Positions 21,196 through 30,674 of a stretch of 64,000 nucleotides of DNA are shown piece by piece. Under the pieces are notes generated by a model. It was not told the origin of the DNA. It ran no database searches and saw only the letters and a list, made by a program, of their open reading frames with translations. Position numbers and translations under genes: made by a program. Source of the DNA: Pseudomonas putida (GTDB taxonomy: Bacteria; Pseudomonadota; Gammaproteobacteria; Pseudomonadales; Pseudomonadaceae). Position 1 is the first letter of the stretch; each line of letters opens with the position of its first letter. The stretch lies in the NCBI RefSeq assembly GCF_001636055.1, contig NZ_CP011789.1, positions 1 through 64,000 on the forward strand, written 5' to 3'.

Positions 21196-22728
21196 TCACA
21201 GGCTCGGCAGCACTCCAGCCGGCAACAAGCCGGTCAGGCGCCCGTCGGCCAGCAGCTCCACAGCCACCTCGATATCCGGCGCGAAGAAGCGGTCACGGTC
21301 ATAGTGCGGTACCTCGCGGCGCAGGGTCTGGCGCGCCTGCTCCAGCTTCGCCGAGGTCTTCAGGCCCTCACGCAGGTCCAAGCCCTGGCAAGCGCCCAGC
21401 CATTCGATGGCCAGCACGCCACGGGTGTTCTCGGCCATCTCCCACAGGCGCTTGCCCGCGGCCGGGGCCATCGACACATGGTCTTCCTGGTTGGCCGAGG
21501 TCGGCAGGCTGTCGACGCTGTGGGGGTGCGACAGCGCCTTGTTCTCGCTGGCCAGCGCAGCGGCGGTGACCTGGGCGATCATGAAGCCGGAGTTGACCCC
21601 GCCGTTTTCCACCAGGAACGGCGGCAACTGCGACATGTGCTTGTCCATCATCAGCGAGATGCGGCGTTCGCTCAGCGAGCCGATCTCGGCAATGGCCAGG
21701 GCGATGTTGTCGGCTGCCATGGCCACCGGCTCGGCGTGGAAGTTGCCGCCCGAGATCACTTCGTCCTCGGCGGCGAACACCAGCGGGTTGTCAGAGACGG
21801 CGTTGGATTCCACCGCCAGCACCTCGGCAGCCTGGCGCAACTGGGTCAGGCAGGCGCCCATGACTTGCGGCTGGCAGCGCAGCGAGTACGGGTCCTGGAC
21901 CTTGCCGCAATTCTTGTGCGATTGCGAAACCTCGCTGGAGTCGCCCAGCAGGTCGCGGTAGCAGGCGGCAGCGTCGATCTGGCCACGTTGGCCGCGCACC
22001 TCATGGACACGCGCATCGAACGGCGAGCGCGAGCCCAGTGCCGCTTCCACGGTGAGCGCACCACAGGCAATGGCCCCGGCGAACAGGTCTTCGGCCTGGA
22101 ACAGGCCACGCAGCGCATAGGCGGTGGACGCCTGGGTGCCGTTGAGCAGGGCCAGGCCTTCCTTGGCAGCCAGGGTCAGCGGCTCGAGGCCGGCCACCGC
22201 GAGGGCTTCGTTGGCATTCAGCCATTGCCCCTGGTAACGCGCCTTGCCCTCGCCCAGCAACACCAGCGACATGTGCGCCAGCGGCGCGAGGTCGCCAGAG
22301 GCACCAACCGAGCCCTTCAGCGGAATGTGCGGATAGACCTCGGCGTTGACCAGGCTGATCAGCGCATCGATGACCTTGCGGCGGATGCCGGAGAAACCGC
22401 GGCTGAGGCTGTTGATCTTCAGCACCATGATCAGGCGCACCAGCGCGTCGTCCAGCGGCGCGCCGATCCCGGCAGCGTGGGACAGCACCAGCGAGCGCTG
22501 GAGGTTTTCCAGGTCGTGGCTGGCGATGCGGGTCGAGGCCAGCAGGCCGAAACCGGTGTTGATGCCGTAGGCCGTGCGGTCTTCGGCAAGAATGCGCTCG
22601 ACGCAGGCAACGCTGGCGTCGATGGCGGCACCCGCGTCGGCATCCAGGCTCAGGCGCATCGGCGCCTGGTGGATGCGGCGCAACTGGGCCAGGGTCAACT
22701 GGCCGGGGGTCAGGGTCAAAGCTTCCAT
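21196..22728 (-). CDS. hutH: Histidine ammonia-lyase (canonical copy)
   Basis: Converts histidine to trans-urocanate and ammonia. 510 aa from ATG 22728, selected over ATG 22734 because AGGAG then lies 7 bases away. The MIO cofactor triad Ala143-Ser144-Gly145 sits in [16 protein letters not shown]. Catalytic and binding residues known for the P. putida enzyme are kept: Tyr54 ([10 protein letters not shown]), His84 (VLSHAAG), Asn196 (LLNGTQ), Tyr281 and Arg284 (QDPYSLRCQ), Glu in ANQEDHVSM. This is the second of two lyase genes in the operon and corresponds to hutH2 in P. fluorescens naming. Confidence 0.97.
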   Translation of the reverse strand: MEALTLTPGQLTLAQLRRIHQAPMRLSLDADAGAAIDASVACVERILAEDRTAYGINTGFGLLASTRIASHDLENLQRSLVLSHAAGIGAPLDDALVRLIMVLKINSLSRGFSGIRRKVIDALISLVNAEVYPHIPLKGSVGASGDLAPLAHMSLVLLGEGKARYQGQWLNANEALAVAGLEPLTLAAKEGLALLNGTQASTAYALRGLFQAEDLFAGAIACGALTVEAALGSRSPFDARVHEVRGQRGQIDAAACYRDLLGDSSEVSQSHKNCGKVQDPYSLRCQPQVMGACLTQLRQAAEVLAVESNAVSDNPLVFAAEDEVISGGNFHAEPVAMAADNIALAIAEIGSLSERRISLMMDKHMSQLPPFLVENGGVNSGFMIAQVTAAALASENKALSHPHSVDSLPTSANQEDHVSMAPAAGKRLWEMAENTRGVLAIEWLGACQGLDLREGLKTSAKLEQARQTLRREVPHYDRDRFFAPDIEVAVELLADGRLTGLLPAGVLPSL

Positions 22729-22751
22729 GTTCATGCTCCTTGTTATTTTGT

Positions 22752-24275
22752 TTAGTGCAGCGCAGCCAGCACCGGCTGCGGCAACCGTGGATCCTTGAGC
22801 AGAGCCGCGGTGCTGGCGATGTCCGGCGCCAGCCAGCGGTCCTGCAGGTAGGCCGGCACGCTCTCGCGCAGCAAGCGCCAGGCCGCGTCGGTGCCCGCGC
22901 CGAACCGCTGTTCCTTGAGGAATTCGAATGCCTGGGCGGCCAGCAGGTACTCGATGGCGAGGATCTGCGTACAGTTCTCCAATACCTGGTGCAGCTTGAG
23001 GGCGGCATTGGTGCCCATGCTCAGGTGATCTTCCTGCAGCCCCGAGGTGACGAAATTGTCGAGCACCGCGGGCTGCGCCAGCTGGCGGTTCTGCCCGCAC
23101 AGCGAGGCGGCGACGTACTGGGCGATCATCATCCCCGAGTTGACGCCGGGGTTGCTGACCAGAAACGCCGGCAGGCCACTGACATGCGGGTTGACCAGGC
23201 GGTCCAGACGGCGCTCGGCGATCGCGCCGATCTCGGCCATGGCGATCGCCAGCAGGTCGGCAGCCAGGGCCACCGACTGGCCGTGGGGGTTGGCCTGCGA
23301 GACCACACGGAAATCGTCCGGTGTACCGAGCAGCAGCGGGTTGTCGTTGGCGCCGTTGAGCTCGGCCTCGACCTGGCGCACCACATGGGCCAGTTGGTCG
23401 CGGGCCGCGCCGTGCACCTGCGGAATCGAGCGGATGCTCAGGGCGTCCTGGGTCCGGATGCCTTTGCTCGAGGCGATCACTTCACTGCCTTCGAGCAGCG
23501 CGCGCAGGTTCTCGCCCACCAGTTGCATGCCTGGGTGTGGCTTGAGGGCGATGATCTCGGCGTCGAACGCAGCGATCTGGCCGCGCAGGGCCTCGAAGCT
23601 CATGGCGCCGATCACATCGGCCCATTGCAGCAGGCGGCTGGCGTCATCCAGCGCAAGGCTGGCGAGGCCGGTCATGCACGGCGTGCCGTTGACCAGGCAT
23701 AGCCCGTCCTTGGCTCCGAGCTGCACCGGCGCAAGCCCGGCATCGGCCAAGGCCTCGGCGGCCTCGACGAGGCGCCCGCGATAACTGACCTTGCCCACAC
23801 CCAGCAGGCTCACGCCGATGTGGGCCATGTGCGTGAGATAGCCCACCGAGCCCTGGGACGGGACCTGCGGGGTAATGCCCTGTTCGAGCAACGCCAGCAG
23901 CGCCTCGACCACCGAGCGCTGCAGGCCCGACTTGCCGTGGCTGTAGTTGACGATGGCGGCGCAGATGATCGCCCGCGTCTGCTCGTCCGGCAGCGCCGGA
24001 CCGACGCCGCACGCGTGGCTGAGCAAGGTGTTGCGCGACAGCGCGCTGAGCTGCTCGCCCTGCAGCGAGACGTTGCACAGTGCGCCCAGGCCGGTGTTCA
24101 CGCCATAGGCGCGCTCGCCGCTGTCGACGATACGCCGGACGATGGCCTGGGCATTGTCGATACGCGCCCACACCTGCGGCGCCAGCTCCAGGCGCGCGCC
24201 GTGGCGGGCCACGGCGGCAATGTCCTGCCAGCGCACCGGCCCGTTGCCGATCACCACGACTTCAGGTTTCGACAT
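22752..24275 (-). CDS. hutH1: Histidase-like aromatic amino-acid lyase paralogue lacking the MIO triad
   Basis: 507 aa from ATG 24275 ([12 protein letters not shown]), preceded by GAGGAG; a further ATG at 24287 overlaps the hutV stop. The whole HAL/PAL fold is recognisable: [13 protein letters not shown] (Tyr57), [30 protein letters not shown]. However, the helix that should read [15 protein letters not shown] reads [13 protein letters not shown]: exactly the three MIO-forming residues are absent, at residues 145/146. The catalytic Tyr of QDPYSLR is Leu279 (QDALSIR). It is very unlikely to be a normal ammonia-lyase. The frame is intact and the gene is embedded between hutV and the canonical hutH, so it is under selection or only recently repurposed. 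The role is unknown. Confidence 0.93.
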   Translation of the reverse strand: MSKPEVVVIGNGPVRWQDIAAVARHGARLELAPQVWARIDNAQAIVRRIVDSGERAYGVNTGLGALCNVSLQGEQLSALSRNTLLSHACGVGPALPDEQTRAIICAAIVNYSHGKSGLQRSVVEALLALLEQGITPQVPSQGSVGYLTHMAHIGVSLLGVGKVSYRGRLVEAAEALADAGLAPVQLGAKDGLCLVNGTPCMTGLASLALDDASRLLQWADVIGAMSFEALRGQIAAFDAEIIALKPHPGMQLVGENLRALLEGSEVIASSKGIRTQDALSIRSIPQVHGAARDQLAHVVRQVEAELNGANDNPLLLGTPDDFRVVSQANPHGQSVALAADLLAIAMAEIGAIAERRLDRLVNPHVSGLPAFLVSNPGVNSGMMIAQYVAASLCGQNRQLAQPAVLDNFVTSGLQEDHLSMGTNAALKLHQVLENCTQILAIEYLLAAQAFEFLKEQRFGAGTDAAWRLLRESVPAYLQDRWLAPDIASTAALLKDPRLPQPVLAALH

Positions 24276-24283
24276 GATGCTCC

Positions 24284-25114
24284 TCATACCGCGACGGCGC
24301 GGCGCTGAACGAAACGGTCAACGTATTCGTCGGCCGGCGAGTGCAGGATTTCCTGCGGCGTACCAACCTGGATCAAGCGGCCATCCTTGAGAATGGCGAT
24401 GCGGTTGCCGATGCGTACCGCCTCGTCCAGGTCGTGGGTGATGAAGACGATGGTCTTGTGCAGGGTTTTCTGCAGTTCCAGCAACTGGTCCTGCATCTCT
24501 GCGCGGATCAGTGGGTCGAGGGCGCTGAAAGCCTCGTCCATGAGAATGATGTCGGTATCGGCGGCCAGCGCCCGGGCCAGGCCCACACGCTGACGCATGC
24601 CACCGGAGAGTTGGTGCGGATACTTCTTCTCGTAGCCCTTCAGGCCCACGGTCTCGATCCACTGCAGCGCACGTTCCTGGCACAGCTGCTTGCTCTCGCC
24701 ACGCACCTTCAGGCCGTAGGCGACGTTGTCCAGCACATTGCGGTGCGGCAGCAGCCCGAAGCTCTGGAACACCATGCTGATCTTGCGTCGGCGGAATTCG
24801 CGCAGGGCTTCCATGTCGTACTGCAGGATGTCTTCGCCATCGACCAGGATCTGCCCGCTGGTAGGGTCGATCAGGCGGTTGAAGTGGCGCACCAACGTGG
24901 ACTTGCCCGAGCCGGACAGGCCCATGATGACGAAGATCTCACCGCTGCCGATCGACAGCGACAGGTCGTTGACCCCAACCACGCAGCCGGTCTGCGACAG
25001 CACCTGCTCCTTGCTGCGCGCCTCGCGGATCAGTTGCAGGGCTTCCCCGGCGCGCTCGCCGAAGATCTTGAAGACGTTCTTCACTTCGATCTTGCTGATC
25101 GGCTGCGTGCTCAT
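24284..25114 (-). CDS. hutV: Histidine ABC transporter, ATP-binding protein
   Basis: 276-aa ATPase of the quaternary amine/proline (ProV/OpuA) class, shorter than ProV and without CBS domains. The long N-terminal helix ([20 protein letters not shown]) is typical of this class, then Walker [10 protein letters not shown], signature [16 protein letters not shown], Walker [14 protein letters not shown], and switch His FITHDLDEA. Its ATG overlaps the hutW stop by 4 bases. With HutW and HutX it forms a high-affinity histidine uptake system within the hut operon. Confidence 0.94.
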   Translation of the reverse strand: MSTQPISKIEVKNVFKIFGERAGEALQLIREARSKEQVLSQTGCVVGVNDLSLSIGSGEIFVIMGLSGSGKSTLVRHFNRLIDPTSGQILVDGEDILQYDMEALREFRRRKISMVFQSFGLLPHRNVLDNVAYGLKVRGESKQLCQERALQWIETVGLKGYEKKYPHQLSGGMRQRVGLARALAADTDIILMDEAFSALDPLIRAEMQDQLLELQKTLHKTIVFITHDLDEAVRIGNRIAILKDGRLIQVGTPQEILHSPADEYVDRFVQRRAVAV

Positions 25115-25962
25115 TTGCTCACCTCATGACGTGGCCGACCATAGGCCTGGGTAATGCGGTCGATCACCACCGCGAGAATCACGATGGCCAGGCCCGCTTC
25201 GAGGCCGCGGCCAACGTTGAGGGTCTGGATACCAACCAGCACATCCTCGCCCAGGCCACGGGCGCCGATCATCGAGGCGATCACTACCATCGAAAGGGCC
25301 ATCATGGTGGTCTGGTTGATCCCGGCCATGATGCTCGGCAGCGCCAGCGGCAACTGCACGCCGAACAGCTGCTGCCAGCGATTGGCGCCGAAGGCGTTGA
25401 TCGCTTCCATCACCTCGCCGTCGACCTGGCGAATGCCCAGGTCGGTCAGGCGAATCAGCGGTGGTGCGGCGTAGATGACGGTGGCGAAGATCGCCGGCAC
25501 CTTGCCCAGGCCGAACAGCATCAGTACCGGAATCAGGTACACGAAGCTTGGCATGGTCTGCATGATGTCCAGCAGCGGCATCAACACCGCCCGCAGGCGG
25601 TTGCTGCGCGCCGACAGGATGCCCAACGGAATGCCCACCAACACCGAGATCAGCGTGGCCACCAGCATCAGCGCCAGCGTCTGCATCAGCTTGTCCCACA
25701 GGCCGACGGCGCCGACCAGGAACAGCAGGCCGGCGATCACCAGGGTCGGCAGGATGCGGCGGGTGGCGTGCCAGGCGATGACCGCGACGATACCCAGCAT
25801 CAGCCACCAGGGCGTTGCACGCAGCAGGCCTTCGAGGTTGACGATGGCCCACAGCAGGGTGTCGGAAATGTGCCGGAACACATCGCCGTAGTTGGTCACC
25901 AGCGCATCGACCCAACCATTGACCCAGTCGGCGATGGAGAATGTGAGATTGTCAGGGAACAT
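25111..25962 (-). CDS. hutW: Histidine ABC transporter permease
   Basis: 283 aa from ATG 25962 ([16 protein letters not shown]); a GTG three codons upstream is possible. ProW-type permease with about seven membrane helices and the EAA-type loop ([21 protein letters not shown]) near residue 185 that contacts HutV. Domain order and spacing match glycine-betaine/proline permeases; the hut context makes histidine the likely cargo. Sits between hutX (26 bases upstream) and hutV (4-base overlap). Confidence 0.93.
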   Translation of the reverse strand: MFPDNLTFSIADWVNGWVDALVTNYGDVFRHISDTLLWAIVNLEGLLRATPWWLMLGIVAVIAWHATRRILPTLVIAGLLFLVGAVGLWDKLMQTLALMLVATLISVLVGIPLGILSARSNRLRAVLMPLLDIMQTMPSFVYLIPVLMLFGLGKVPAIFATVIYAAPPLIRLTDLGIRQVDGEVMEAINAFGANRWQQLFGVQLPLALPSIMAGINQTTMMALSMVVIASMIGARGLGEDVLVGIQTLNVGRGLEAGLAIVILAVVIDRITQAYGRPRHEVSK

Positions 25963-25988
25963 AGGTACCACTCATCAGGTGAGGACGC

Positions 25989-26957
25989 TCAGAGCGCCGC
26001 ATTGATCTTCTTGGCAGCGTCTTCACTGACCCACGCCTGCCAGACTTCAGGATGTTCCTTCAGGAAGATCTTGGCCAGCTTCGGCGATTCGATGCGTTCC
26101 TTGCTCATGCGCCCCAGGTTCTGGTTGAGAATGTCGATCGGGATATTGACCTTCTCCAGCACGCCGACCAGCTCCGGCGCTTGTTCGTGGAAGGTTTTCG
26201 ACAGGCCGACCTTGATCGACACGGTCTTGTCGACGCCCGGTTTTTCCTCGAGCTTGACCAGGTCGATCTGGCCCATCAGCGGGGTTGGCGTCCAGTAGTA
26301 GAAGAGGATCGGCTCGCCGCGCTTGTAGCTCGACAGCGCCGCCGCATCCAACGCAGGGCCGGTGCCCGGACGGAAGTTGGTGAATTTGTCTTCCAGGCCG
26401 TATTCCTTGAGCATCTGGGTGTTGTCCAGCTCACAGGTCCAGCCGGCCGGACAGTTGTAGAAACGGCCTTTGCTTGGTTCTTCAGGGTCCTTGAAGAGGC
26501 TGGCGTACTGGGCCAGGTCGGCCACGTTCTTCAGGTCTGGCGCCTTGGCTTCGAGCTTGCGCTTGGCATCGCCCTCGATCACGTAGCGCGGCACGTACCA
26601 GCCTTCGACCGCACCGACCACCGGTGCGCCGACGCCGACCACCTTGCCGGCTGCCTCAGCCTTTTTCCACACTTCGCTGCGACCCACCCACTCCTCGGCA
26701 AACACCTGGATATCGTTGGTGCCCAGGGCGTTCTCCATGGTGATGGAGTTGCCCGGCAGGCTGTCGGTCTTGCAGCCGTAGCCCTTCTCGAGCACGAACT
26801 GCATCACATCGGTCAGCAGCATGCCGCTTTCCCAGTTCAGCCCGGCGAATTTCACCGGTTTGCCGGATTCGCACCAGGTAGCGGCCTGAGTGGCACCGGC
26901 GCTGCCGAGCAGGCCAAGGGCGAACAGCGAAGCAAGCAAGGTCTTGTTGGTTTTCAT
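25989..26957 (-). CDS. hutX: Histidine ABC transporter, periplasmic binding protein
   Basis: 322 aa, OpuAC/ProX-type solute-binding protein with a clear signal peptide (MKTNKTLLASLFALGLLGSA, cut near GATQA/ATW). Aromatic-rich binding motifs such as EEWVGRSEVW and VEGWYVPRYVI are present. Cys residues in NCPAGWTCELD may form a disulfide. First gene of hutXWV. It is separated from hutU by 161 bases that contain a perfect REP palindrome. Confidence 0.93.
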   Translation of the reverse strand: MKTNKTLLASLFALGLLGSAGATQAATWCESGKPVKFAGLNWESGMLLTDVMQFVLEKGYGCKTDSLPGNSITMENALGTNDIQVFAEEWVGRSEVWKKAEAAGKVVGVGAPVVGAVEGWYVPRYVIEGDAKRKLEAKAPDLKNVADLAQYASLFKDPEEPSKGRFYNCPAGWTCELDNTQMLKEYGLEDKFTNFRPGTGPALDAAALSSYKRGEPILFYYWTPTPLMGQIDLVKLEEKPGVDKTVSIKVGLSKTFHEQAPELVGVLEKVNIPIDILNQNLGRMSKERIESPKLAKIFLKEHPEVWQAWVSEDAAKKINAAL

Positions 26958-27035
26958 TGCGTGACGCTCCCAAACTTAAGAAGTGGAAATCGGCAGTCCT
27001 TGCAAAGAAGGTGGATCACCTGGGGCCACTGCGTG

Positions 27036-27092
27036 CCCCATCGCGGGACAAGCCCGCTCCTACAGTAGGAGCGGGCTTGTCCCGCGATGGGG
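27036..27092. repeat. Perfect 57-base REP palindrome between hutU and hutX
   Basis: CCCCATCGCGGGACAAGCCC continues to a 28-base arm, followed by a single central A and the exact reverse complement. It would form an extremely stable hairpin in RNA, placed 27 bases before the hutU stop boundary on the operon's path into hutXWV. Confidence 0.92.
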
Positions 27093-27118
27093 CTGCGCAG
27101 CAACCCCTGGGACGCGGA

Positions 27119-28798
27119 TCAACCCGTGATCATCGGCAGGTTCAGACCCTGCTCTTTGGCGCAATCGATCGCAATCTGGTAACCGGCGTCGGCATGGCGC
27201 ATCACACCGGTGGCCGGGTCGTTGGTCAGGACGCGGGCAATACGCGCAGCCGCTTCGTCGGTGCCGTCACAGACGATCACCACACCCGAGTGCTGGGAGA
27301 AGCCCATGCCCACGCCACCGCCGTGGTGCAGGGAAACCCAGGTGGCGCCACCCGCAGTGTTGAGCAGGGCGTTGAGCAGCGGCCAGTCGGACACGGCATC
27401 GGAGCCATCCTGCATGGATTCGGTTTCACGGTTCGGGCTCGATACGGAGCCGGAGTCCAGGTGGTCACGGCCGATCACCACCGGGGCGGACAGCTCGCCG
27501 CTGCGCACCATTTCGTTGAACGCCAGGCCCAGCTTGGCGCGCAGGCCCAGGCCAACCCAGCAGATACGTGCCGGCAGGCCCTGGAAGCTGATGCGCTCGC
27601 GGGCCATGTCCAGCCAGCGGTGCAGGTGCTCATCGTCCGGGATCAGTTCCTTGACCTTGGCGTCGGTCTTGTAGATGTCCTGCGGGTCGCCCGACAGGGC
27701 TGCCCAGCGGAACGGGCCGATACCGCGGCAGAACAGCGGACGGATGTAGGCCGGCACGAAGCCTGGGAAGTCGAAGGCATTCTTCACGCCTTCTTCCTGG
27801 GCCATCTGGCGGATGTTGTTACCGTAGTCGAAGGTCGGCACGCCGGCTTTCTGGAAGTCGAGCATGGCTTGCACGTGCACCGCCATCGATTGCTTGGCGG
27901 CCTTGACCACGCCAGCCGGGTCGGTCTTGGCGCGGTCGCGGTACTGCTCCCAGGTCCAGCCGATCGGCAGGTAGCCGTTGAGCGGGTCGTGGGCGCTGGT
28001 CTGGTCGGTGACCATGTCCGGACGCACGCCACGCTTGACCAGTTCCGGGAGGATTTCAGCGGCGTTGCCATGCAGGGCGATGGAAACCGCCTTGCCTTCG
28101 GCGGTGTACTTGGCGATGCGCGCCAGGGCGTCATCGAGGTCGGTGGCCTGCTCGTCGACGTAACGGGTGCGCAGGCGGAAGTCGATGCTGACCTGCTGGC
28201 ATTCGATGTTCAGCGAGCAGGCGCCAGCCAGGGTCGCGGCCAGGGGCTGGGCGCCGCCCATGCCGCCGAGGCCTGCGGTCAGCACCCAGCGGCCCTTGAG
28301 GCTGCCGCCGTAGTGCTGGCGACCGGCTTCGACGAAGGTTTCGTAGGTGCCCTGGACGATGCCCTGGCTACCGATGTAGATCCAGCTGCCGGCGGTCATC
28401 TGGCCGTACATGGCCAGGCCCTTGGCATCCAGTTCGTTGAAGTGCTCCCAGTTGGCCCAGTGCGGCACCAGGTTGGAGTTGGCGATCAGCACGCGCGGGG
28501 CGTTGCTGTGGGTCTTGAACACCCCAACCGGCTTGCCCGACTGCACCAGCAGGGTTTCGTCGTCGTTCAACTCCTTGAGGGTGGAGACGATCTTGTCGTA
28601 GCACTCCCAGTTGCGCGCAGCACGGCCGATGCCGCCGTACACCACCAGCTCCTTGGGGTTTTCGGCCACTTCCGGATCAAGGTTGTTCATCAGCATGCGC
28701 AGCGGGGCCTCGGTCAGCCAGCTCTTGGCGTTCAGCTGGGTGCCACGTGGGGCGCGGATCTCGACGTCACGGAAAGTGGTGGGCTTTTTGTCAGTCAC
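27119..28798 (-). CDS. hutU: Urocanate hydratase
   Basis: NAD-dependent conversion of urocanate to imidazolone propionate. 559 aa, usual length. It starts with GTG at 28798 ([20 protein letters not shown]), with AGGAG 9 bases upstream. Conserved blocks include [14 protein letters not shown], the NAD-binding [16 protein letters not shown], the catalytic-Cys region [17 protein letters not shown], and [17 protein letters not shown]. First gene of the leftward catabolic operon. Its upstream region carries a sigma54 promoter and an exact HutC operator. Confidence 0.97.
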   Translation of the reverse strand: MTDKKPTTFRDVEIRAPRGTQLNAKSWLTEAPLRMLMNNLDPEVAENPKELVVYGGIGRAARNWECYDKIVSTLKELNDDETLLVQSGKPVGVFKTHSNAPRVLIANSNLVPHWANWEHFNELDAKGLAMYGQMTAGSWIYIGSQGIVQGTYETFVEAGRQHYGGSLKGRWVLTAGLGGMGGAQPLAATLAGACSLNIECQQVSIDFRLRTRYVDEQATDLDDALARIAKYTAEGKAVSIALHGNAAEILPELVKRGVRPDMVTDQTSAHDPLNGYLPIGWTWEQYRDRAKTDPAGVVKAAKQSMAVHVQAMLDFQKAGVPTFDYGNNIRQMAQEEGVKNAFDFPGFVPAYIRPLFCRGIGPFRWAALSGDPQDIYKTDAKVKELIPDDEHLHRWLDMARERISFQGLPARICWVGLGLRAKLGLAFNEMVRSGELSAPVVIGRDHLDSGSVSSPNRETESMQDGSDAVSDWPLLNALLNTAGGATWVSLHHGGGVGMGFSQHSGVVIVCDGTDEAAARIARVLTNDPATGVMRHADAGYQIAIDCAKEQGLNLPMITG

Positions 28799-28907
28799 GA
28801 AAGGTGCTCCTTGAGCGATCTATTCAAACCCGACGAGATCGGCGGGCCGGGGCTGTTCGGTACCGTGCGGATGGGACGGCCTATCCACTATCGCGCACTT
28901 ATCTTTA

Positions 28908-28921
28908 CTTGTACATACAAG
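28908..28921. promoter_or_regulatory. HutC operator at hutU
   Basis: CTTGTACATACAAG; its reverse complement CTTGTATGTACAAG matches the published HutC/urocanate-responsive operator of P. putida hutU as I remember it. It lies just downstream of the -12 element on the coding strand, over the expected transcription start, so bound HutC would block initiation until urocanate releases it. Confidence 0.88.
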
Positions 28922-28925
28922 CATA

Positions 28926-28942
28926 TGCAATTGAATTGCCAA
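28926..28942 (-). promoter_or_regulatory. Sigma54 promoter of the hutU operon
   Basis: On the minus strand TTGGCAATTCAATTGCA has GG and GC separated by exactly 10 bases, the -24/-12 pattern. It is about 130 bases before the hutU GTG. This agrees with known CbrB/NtrC- and RpoN-dependent hut expression in Pseudomonas. Confidence 0.82.
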
Positions 28943-29149
28943 GTCATCGAAACGGGTGGTTCGAGAGGCTCGGGCGATGGACTGGAGGCCTCGTGGTTCA
29001 AGGCCTTGAGACGTGAAGAAAAATCGCGGGAAGGATTTGTCGGGGAGTTCAGACAGAAATGGCTTTGCGCCACTTTGGGGCATTCGGTAACAGGGTGCGC
29101 TGTTTGCGGGCGTTACCGGGTAACTGTTTTTTCAGGGTTTTTGAGGGCC

Positions 29150-29236
29150 CTATCGCGGGACGAGCCCGCTCCTACAGGTTCAGCGCCGTCCTGAATGACG
29201 CACTGAACCTGTAGGAGCGGGCTCGTCCCGCGATAG
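29150..29236. repeat. REP hairpin with perfect 34-base arms after hutD
   Basis: Arms 29150-29183 and 29203-29236 are exact reverse complements (CTATCGCGGGACGAGCCCGC outward), with a 19-base loop. It starts 12 bases past the hutD stop and probably ends or protects the hutCD message. Confidence 0.9.
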
Positions 29237-29248
29237 CGCCCTGAAGAC

Positions 29249-29824
29249 TTACAACAGCTGAGGACTCAACTCGATAACGCAGCAGCGCCCCGATACCTCG
29301 ACCTCCAGCAAACCCGCGTTACCGCTGAGTTGCAGGCAGTCATACAACCCAAGCACCGACGCCTGCCCCTGGATCCCGACGCGTAGGTCCGCCTCGGCAC
29401 TGAACACCAGCACGGTCTCGGCCGAACTGAACAGGCGAGTACCCCCCATGAACCACTGCAACCGCGCGCGGTAACGGTTCGGCGCATAGATCAGGTTGAA
29501 GTCGCGGATCGGGCCACCCTGCAGTGTGCAGGCAACCTGGCTCTCGCCACTGAACGCAAAGGCATCGAACGGCAGCAGCGGCCGGCTTTCGTGGCCGTCC
29601 ACCGACAAGCGCATGCCATCGCCCTGCAGCACGGTGATGATCCGCTGATAACCGGTGAAACTGGAAAAGCCGCCGGAAGCCTCGATATCGGCGATCGACA
29701 GGCGCCAGCCGAACCCGTCCAGGCCAACGCCCGCATCGCGGGTGATTTCTTCGGTGGACCCACCACCGTTCTTCCAGGGCATGCGCGGATAATCGCGGGC
29801 ACGCAACAACTGCAGCTGGCTCAT
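29249..29824 (-). CDS. hutD: HutD family cupin protein
   Basis: 191 aa from ATG 29824, which overlaps the hutC stop (ATGA), so hutC and hutD are co-transcribed. The start MSQLQLLRARDYPRMPWKNG and the motif GGGSTEEITRD are typical of HutD. It is a small cytoplasmic double-cupin protein; in P. fluorescens it is proposed to limit the upper level of hut expression, perhaps by binding formylglutamate (established but not settled). No catalytic residues can be assigned from sequence alone. Confidence 0.92.
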   Translation of the reverse strand: MSQLQLLRARDYPRMPWKNGGGSTEEITRDAGVGLDGFGWRLSIADIEASGGFSSFTGYQRIITVLQGDGMRLSVDGHESRPLLPFDAFAFSGESQVACTLQGGPIRDFNLIYAPNRYRARLQWFMGGTRLFSSAETVLVFSAEADLRVGIQGQASVLGLYDCLQLSGNAGLLEVEVSGRCCVIELSPQLL

Positions 29825-30567
29825 TTGCTGAAACGTCCTTCCAGGCGATGACGGGAACCGGGATGAATCAAGCGCGCGGCGGTGACCGGCTGGCGGCCTG
29901 ACCAGGTACGCCGACGGATGAGCAGGCAGGGCTCGCCACGCTCGATCTGCAACAGCTTGCATTCGTCTGGGTCAGCCAGGATCGCTTCGACCACGTGCTC
30001 GCCTTCGGTCAGCGGCGCGACCTGGGACAAGTACGCATAAGGCGTCTGCCGGGTGAAATCCTGGCGCAGGTAATCCGGGGCGATGGCCGCGTTCACGTAG
30101 CGATCTTCGATCTGCACCGGCATATCGTTCTCGTAGTGCACGATCAGCGAATGGAACACCCGCTGCCCCTCGCGCATGTCCAGGGCCATGGCGCGCTCGG
30201 AACCTGCGGCCTCCTCGGCGAGGATGATCACCTGGCAGCGGTGCTGATGCCCGCGGCTGGCGATCTCGTCGGCAATGTTGTTGACTTCGAACAGCGCCGA
30301 GCGCGTCTTGGGTTCGGCGACGAAGGTCCCGACGCCCTGCATGCGGACCAGCAGGCCCTCGGCGGTCAGCTCGCGCAGGGCGCGGTTGATGGTCATGCGG
30401 CTGAAGCCCAGCTGGCTGACCAGCTCGCTCTCCGACGGGACGCGATGATGAGGCGGCCAGCTGCCGTTTTCGATCTGCTGGACGATCATCTGCTTGACCC
30501 GCGCATACAGCGGCGCCGGCCCTTCGCCCATCTGGGCCACCAGCGCGGAGACGGAAGGTGTCGGCAC
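29821..30567 (-). CDS. hutC: Histidine utilisation repressor, GntR/UTRA family
   Basis: 248 aa, GTG start at 30567. N-terminal winged helix-turn-helix near residues 15-80 (PLYARVKQMIVQQIENG, RVPSESELVSQLGFSRMTIN), then a UTRA ligand domain (FHSLIVHYENDMPVQIEDRY, AYLSQVAPLTEGEHVVEAI). HutC binds hut operators and is released by urocanate. Divergent from hutF with a shared 107-base region containing an operator-like palindrome, which suggests autoregulation. Confidence 0.96.
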   Translation of the reverse strand: MPTPSVSALVAQMGEGPAPLYARVKQMIVQQIENGSWPPHHRVPSESELVSQLGFSRMTINRALRELTAEGLLVRMQGVGTFVAEPKTRSALFEVNNIADEIASRGHQHRCQVIILAEEAAGSERAMALDMREGQRVFHSLIVHYENDMPVQIEDRYVNAAIAPDYLRQDFTRQTPYAYLSQVAPLTEGEHVVEAILADPDECKLLQIERGEPCLLIRRRTWSGRQPVTAARLIHPGSRHRLEGRFSK

Positions 30568-30637
30568 GGCTATGCATCCTTGTGCAATTTGATTGACGGT
30601 AGCTTGCCGCAGTTTACCCGGCAGGCAAACGTCTGTA

Positions 30638-30651
30638 TATGTATATACAAA
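30638..30651. promoter_or_regulatory. HutC operator between hutC and hutF
   Basis: TATGTATATACAAA contains the perfect palindrome TGTATATACA at 30640-30649 and resembles the CTTGTATGTACAAG site upstream of hutU. It is 24 bases before the hutF ATG, placed to repress hutF and possibly hutC. Confidence 0.75.
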
Positions 30652-30674
30652 TAACGATACAGGATGACCGAGTG

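Larger units (their letters stand above)
28799..29248. other. Intergenic region between hutU and hutD: promoter, operator and REP hairpin
   Basis: No gene. From left to right it holds the hutU leader, the HutC operator (28908-28921), the leftward sigma54 promoter (28926-28942), about 200 bases with no feature I recognise, then a large REP hairpin (29150-29236) just beyond the hutD stop. Confidence 0.7.

Noticed and set aside
18449..21304. 951-codon plus-strand open frame across hutI, hutT and hutH
   Set aside because: Spans three well-recognised minus-strand genes; the translation is low-complexity and is an artefact of codon bias.
27036..29236. Possibility that REP palindromes are CRISPR repeats
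   Set aside because: They are isolated inverted pairs with different spacings and no regular direct-repeat/spacer pattern; no cas genes. No CRISPR array seen anywhere in the window.
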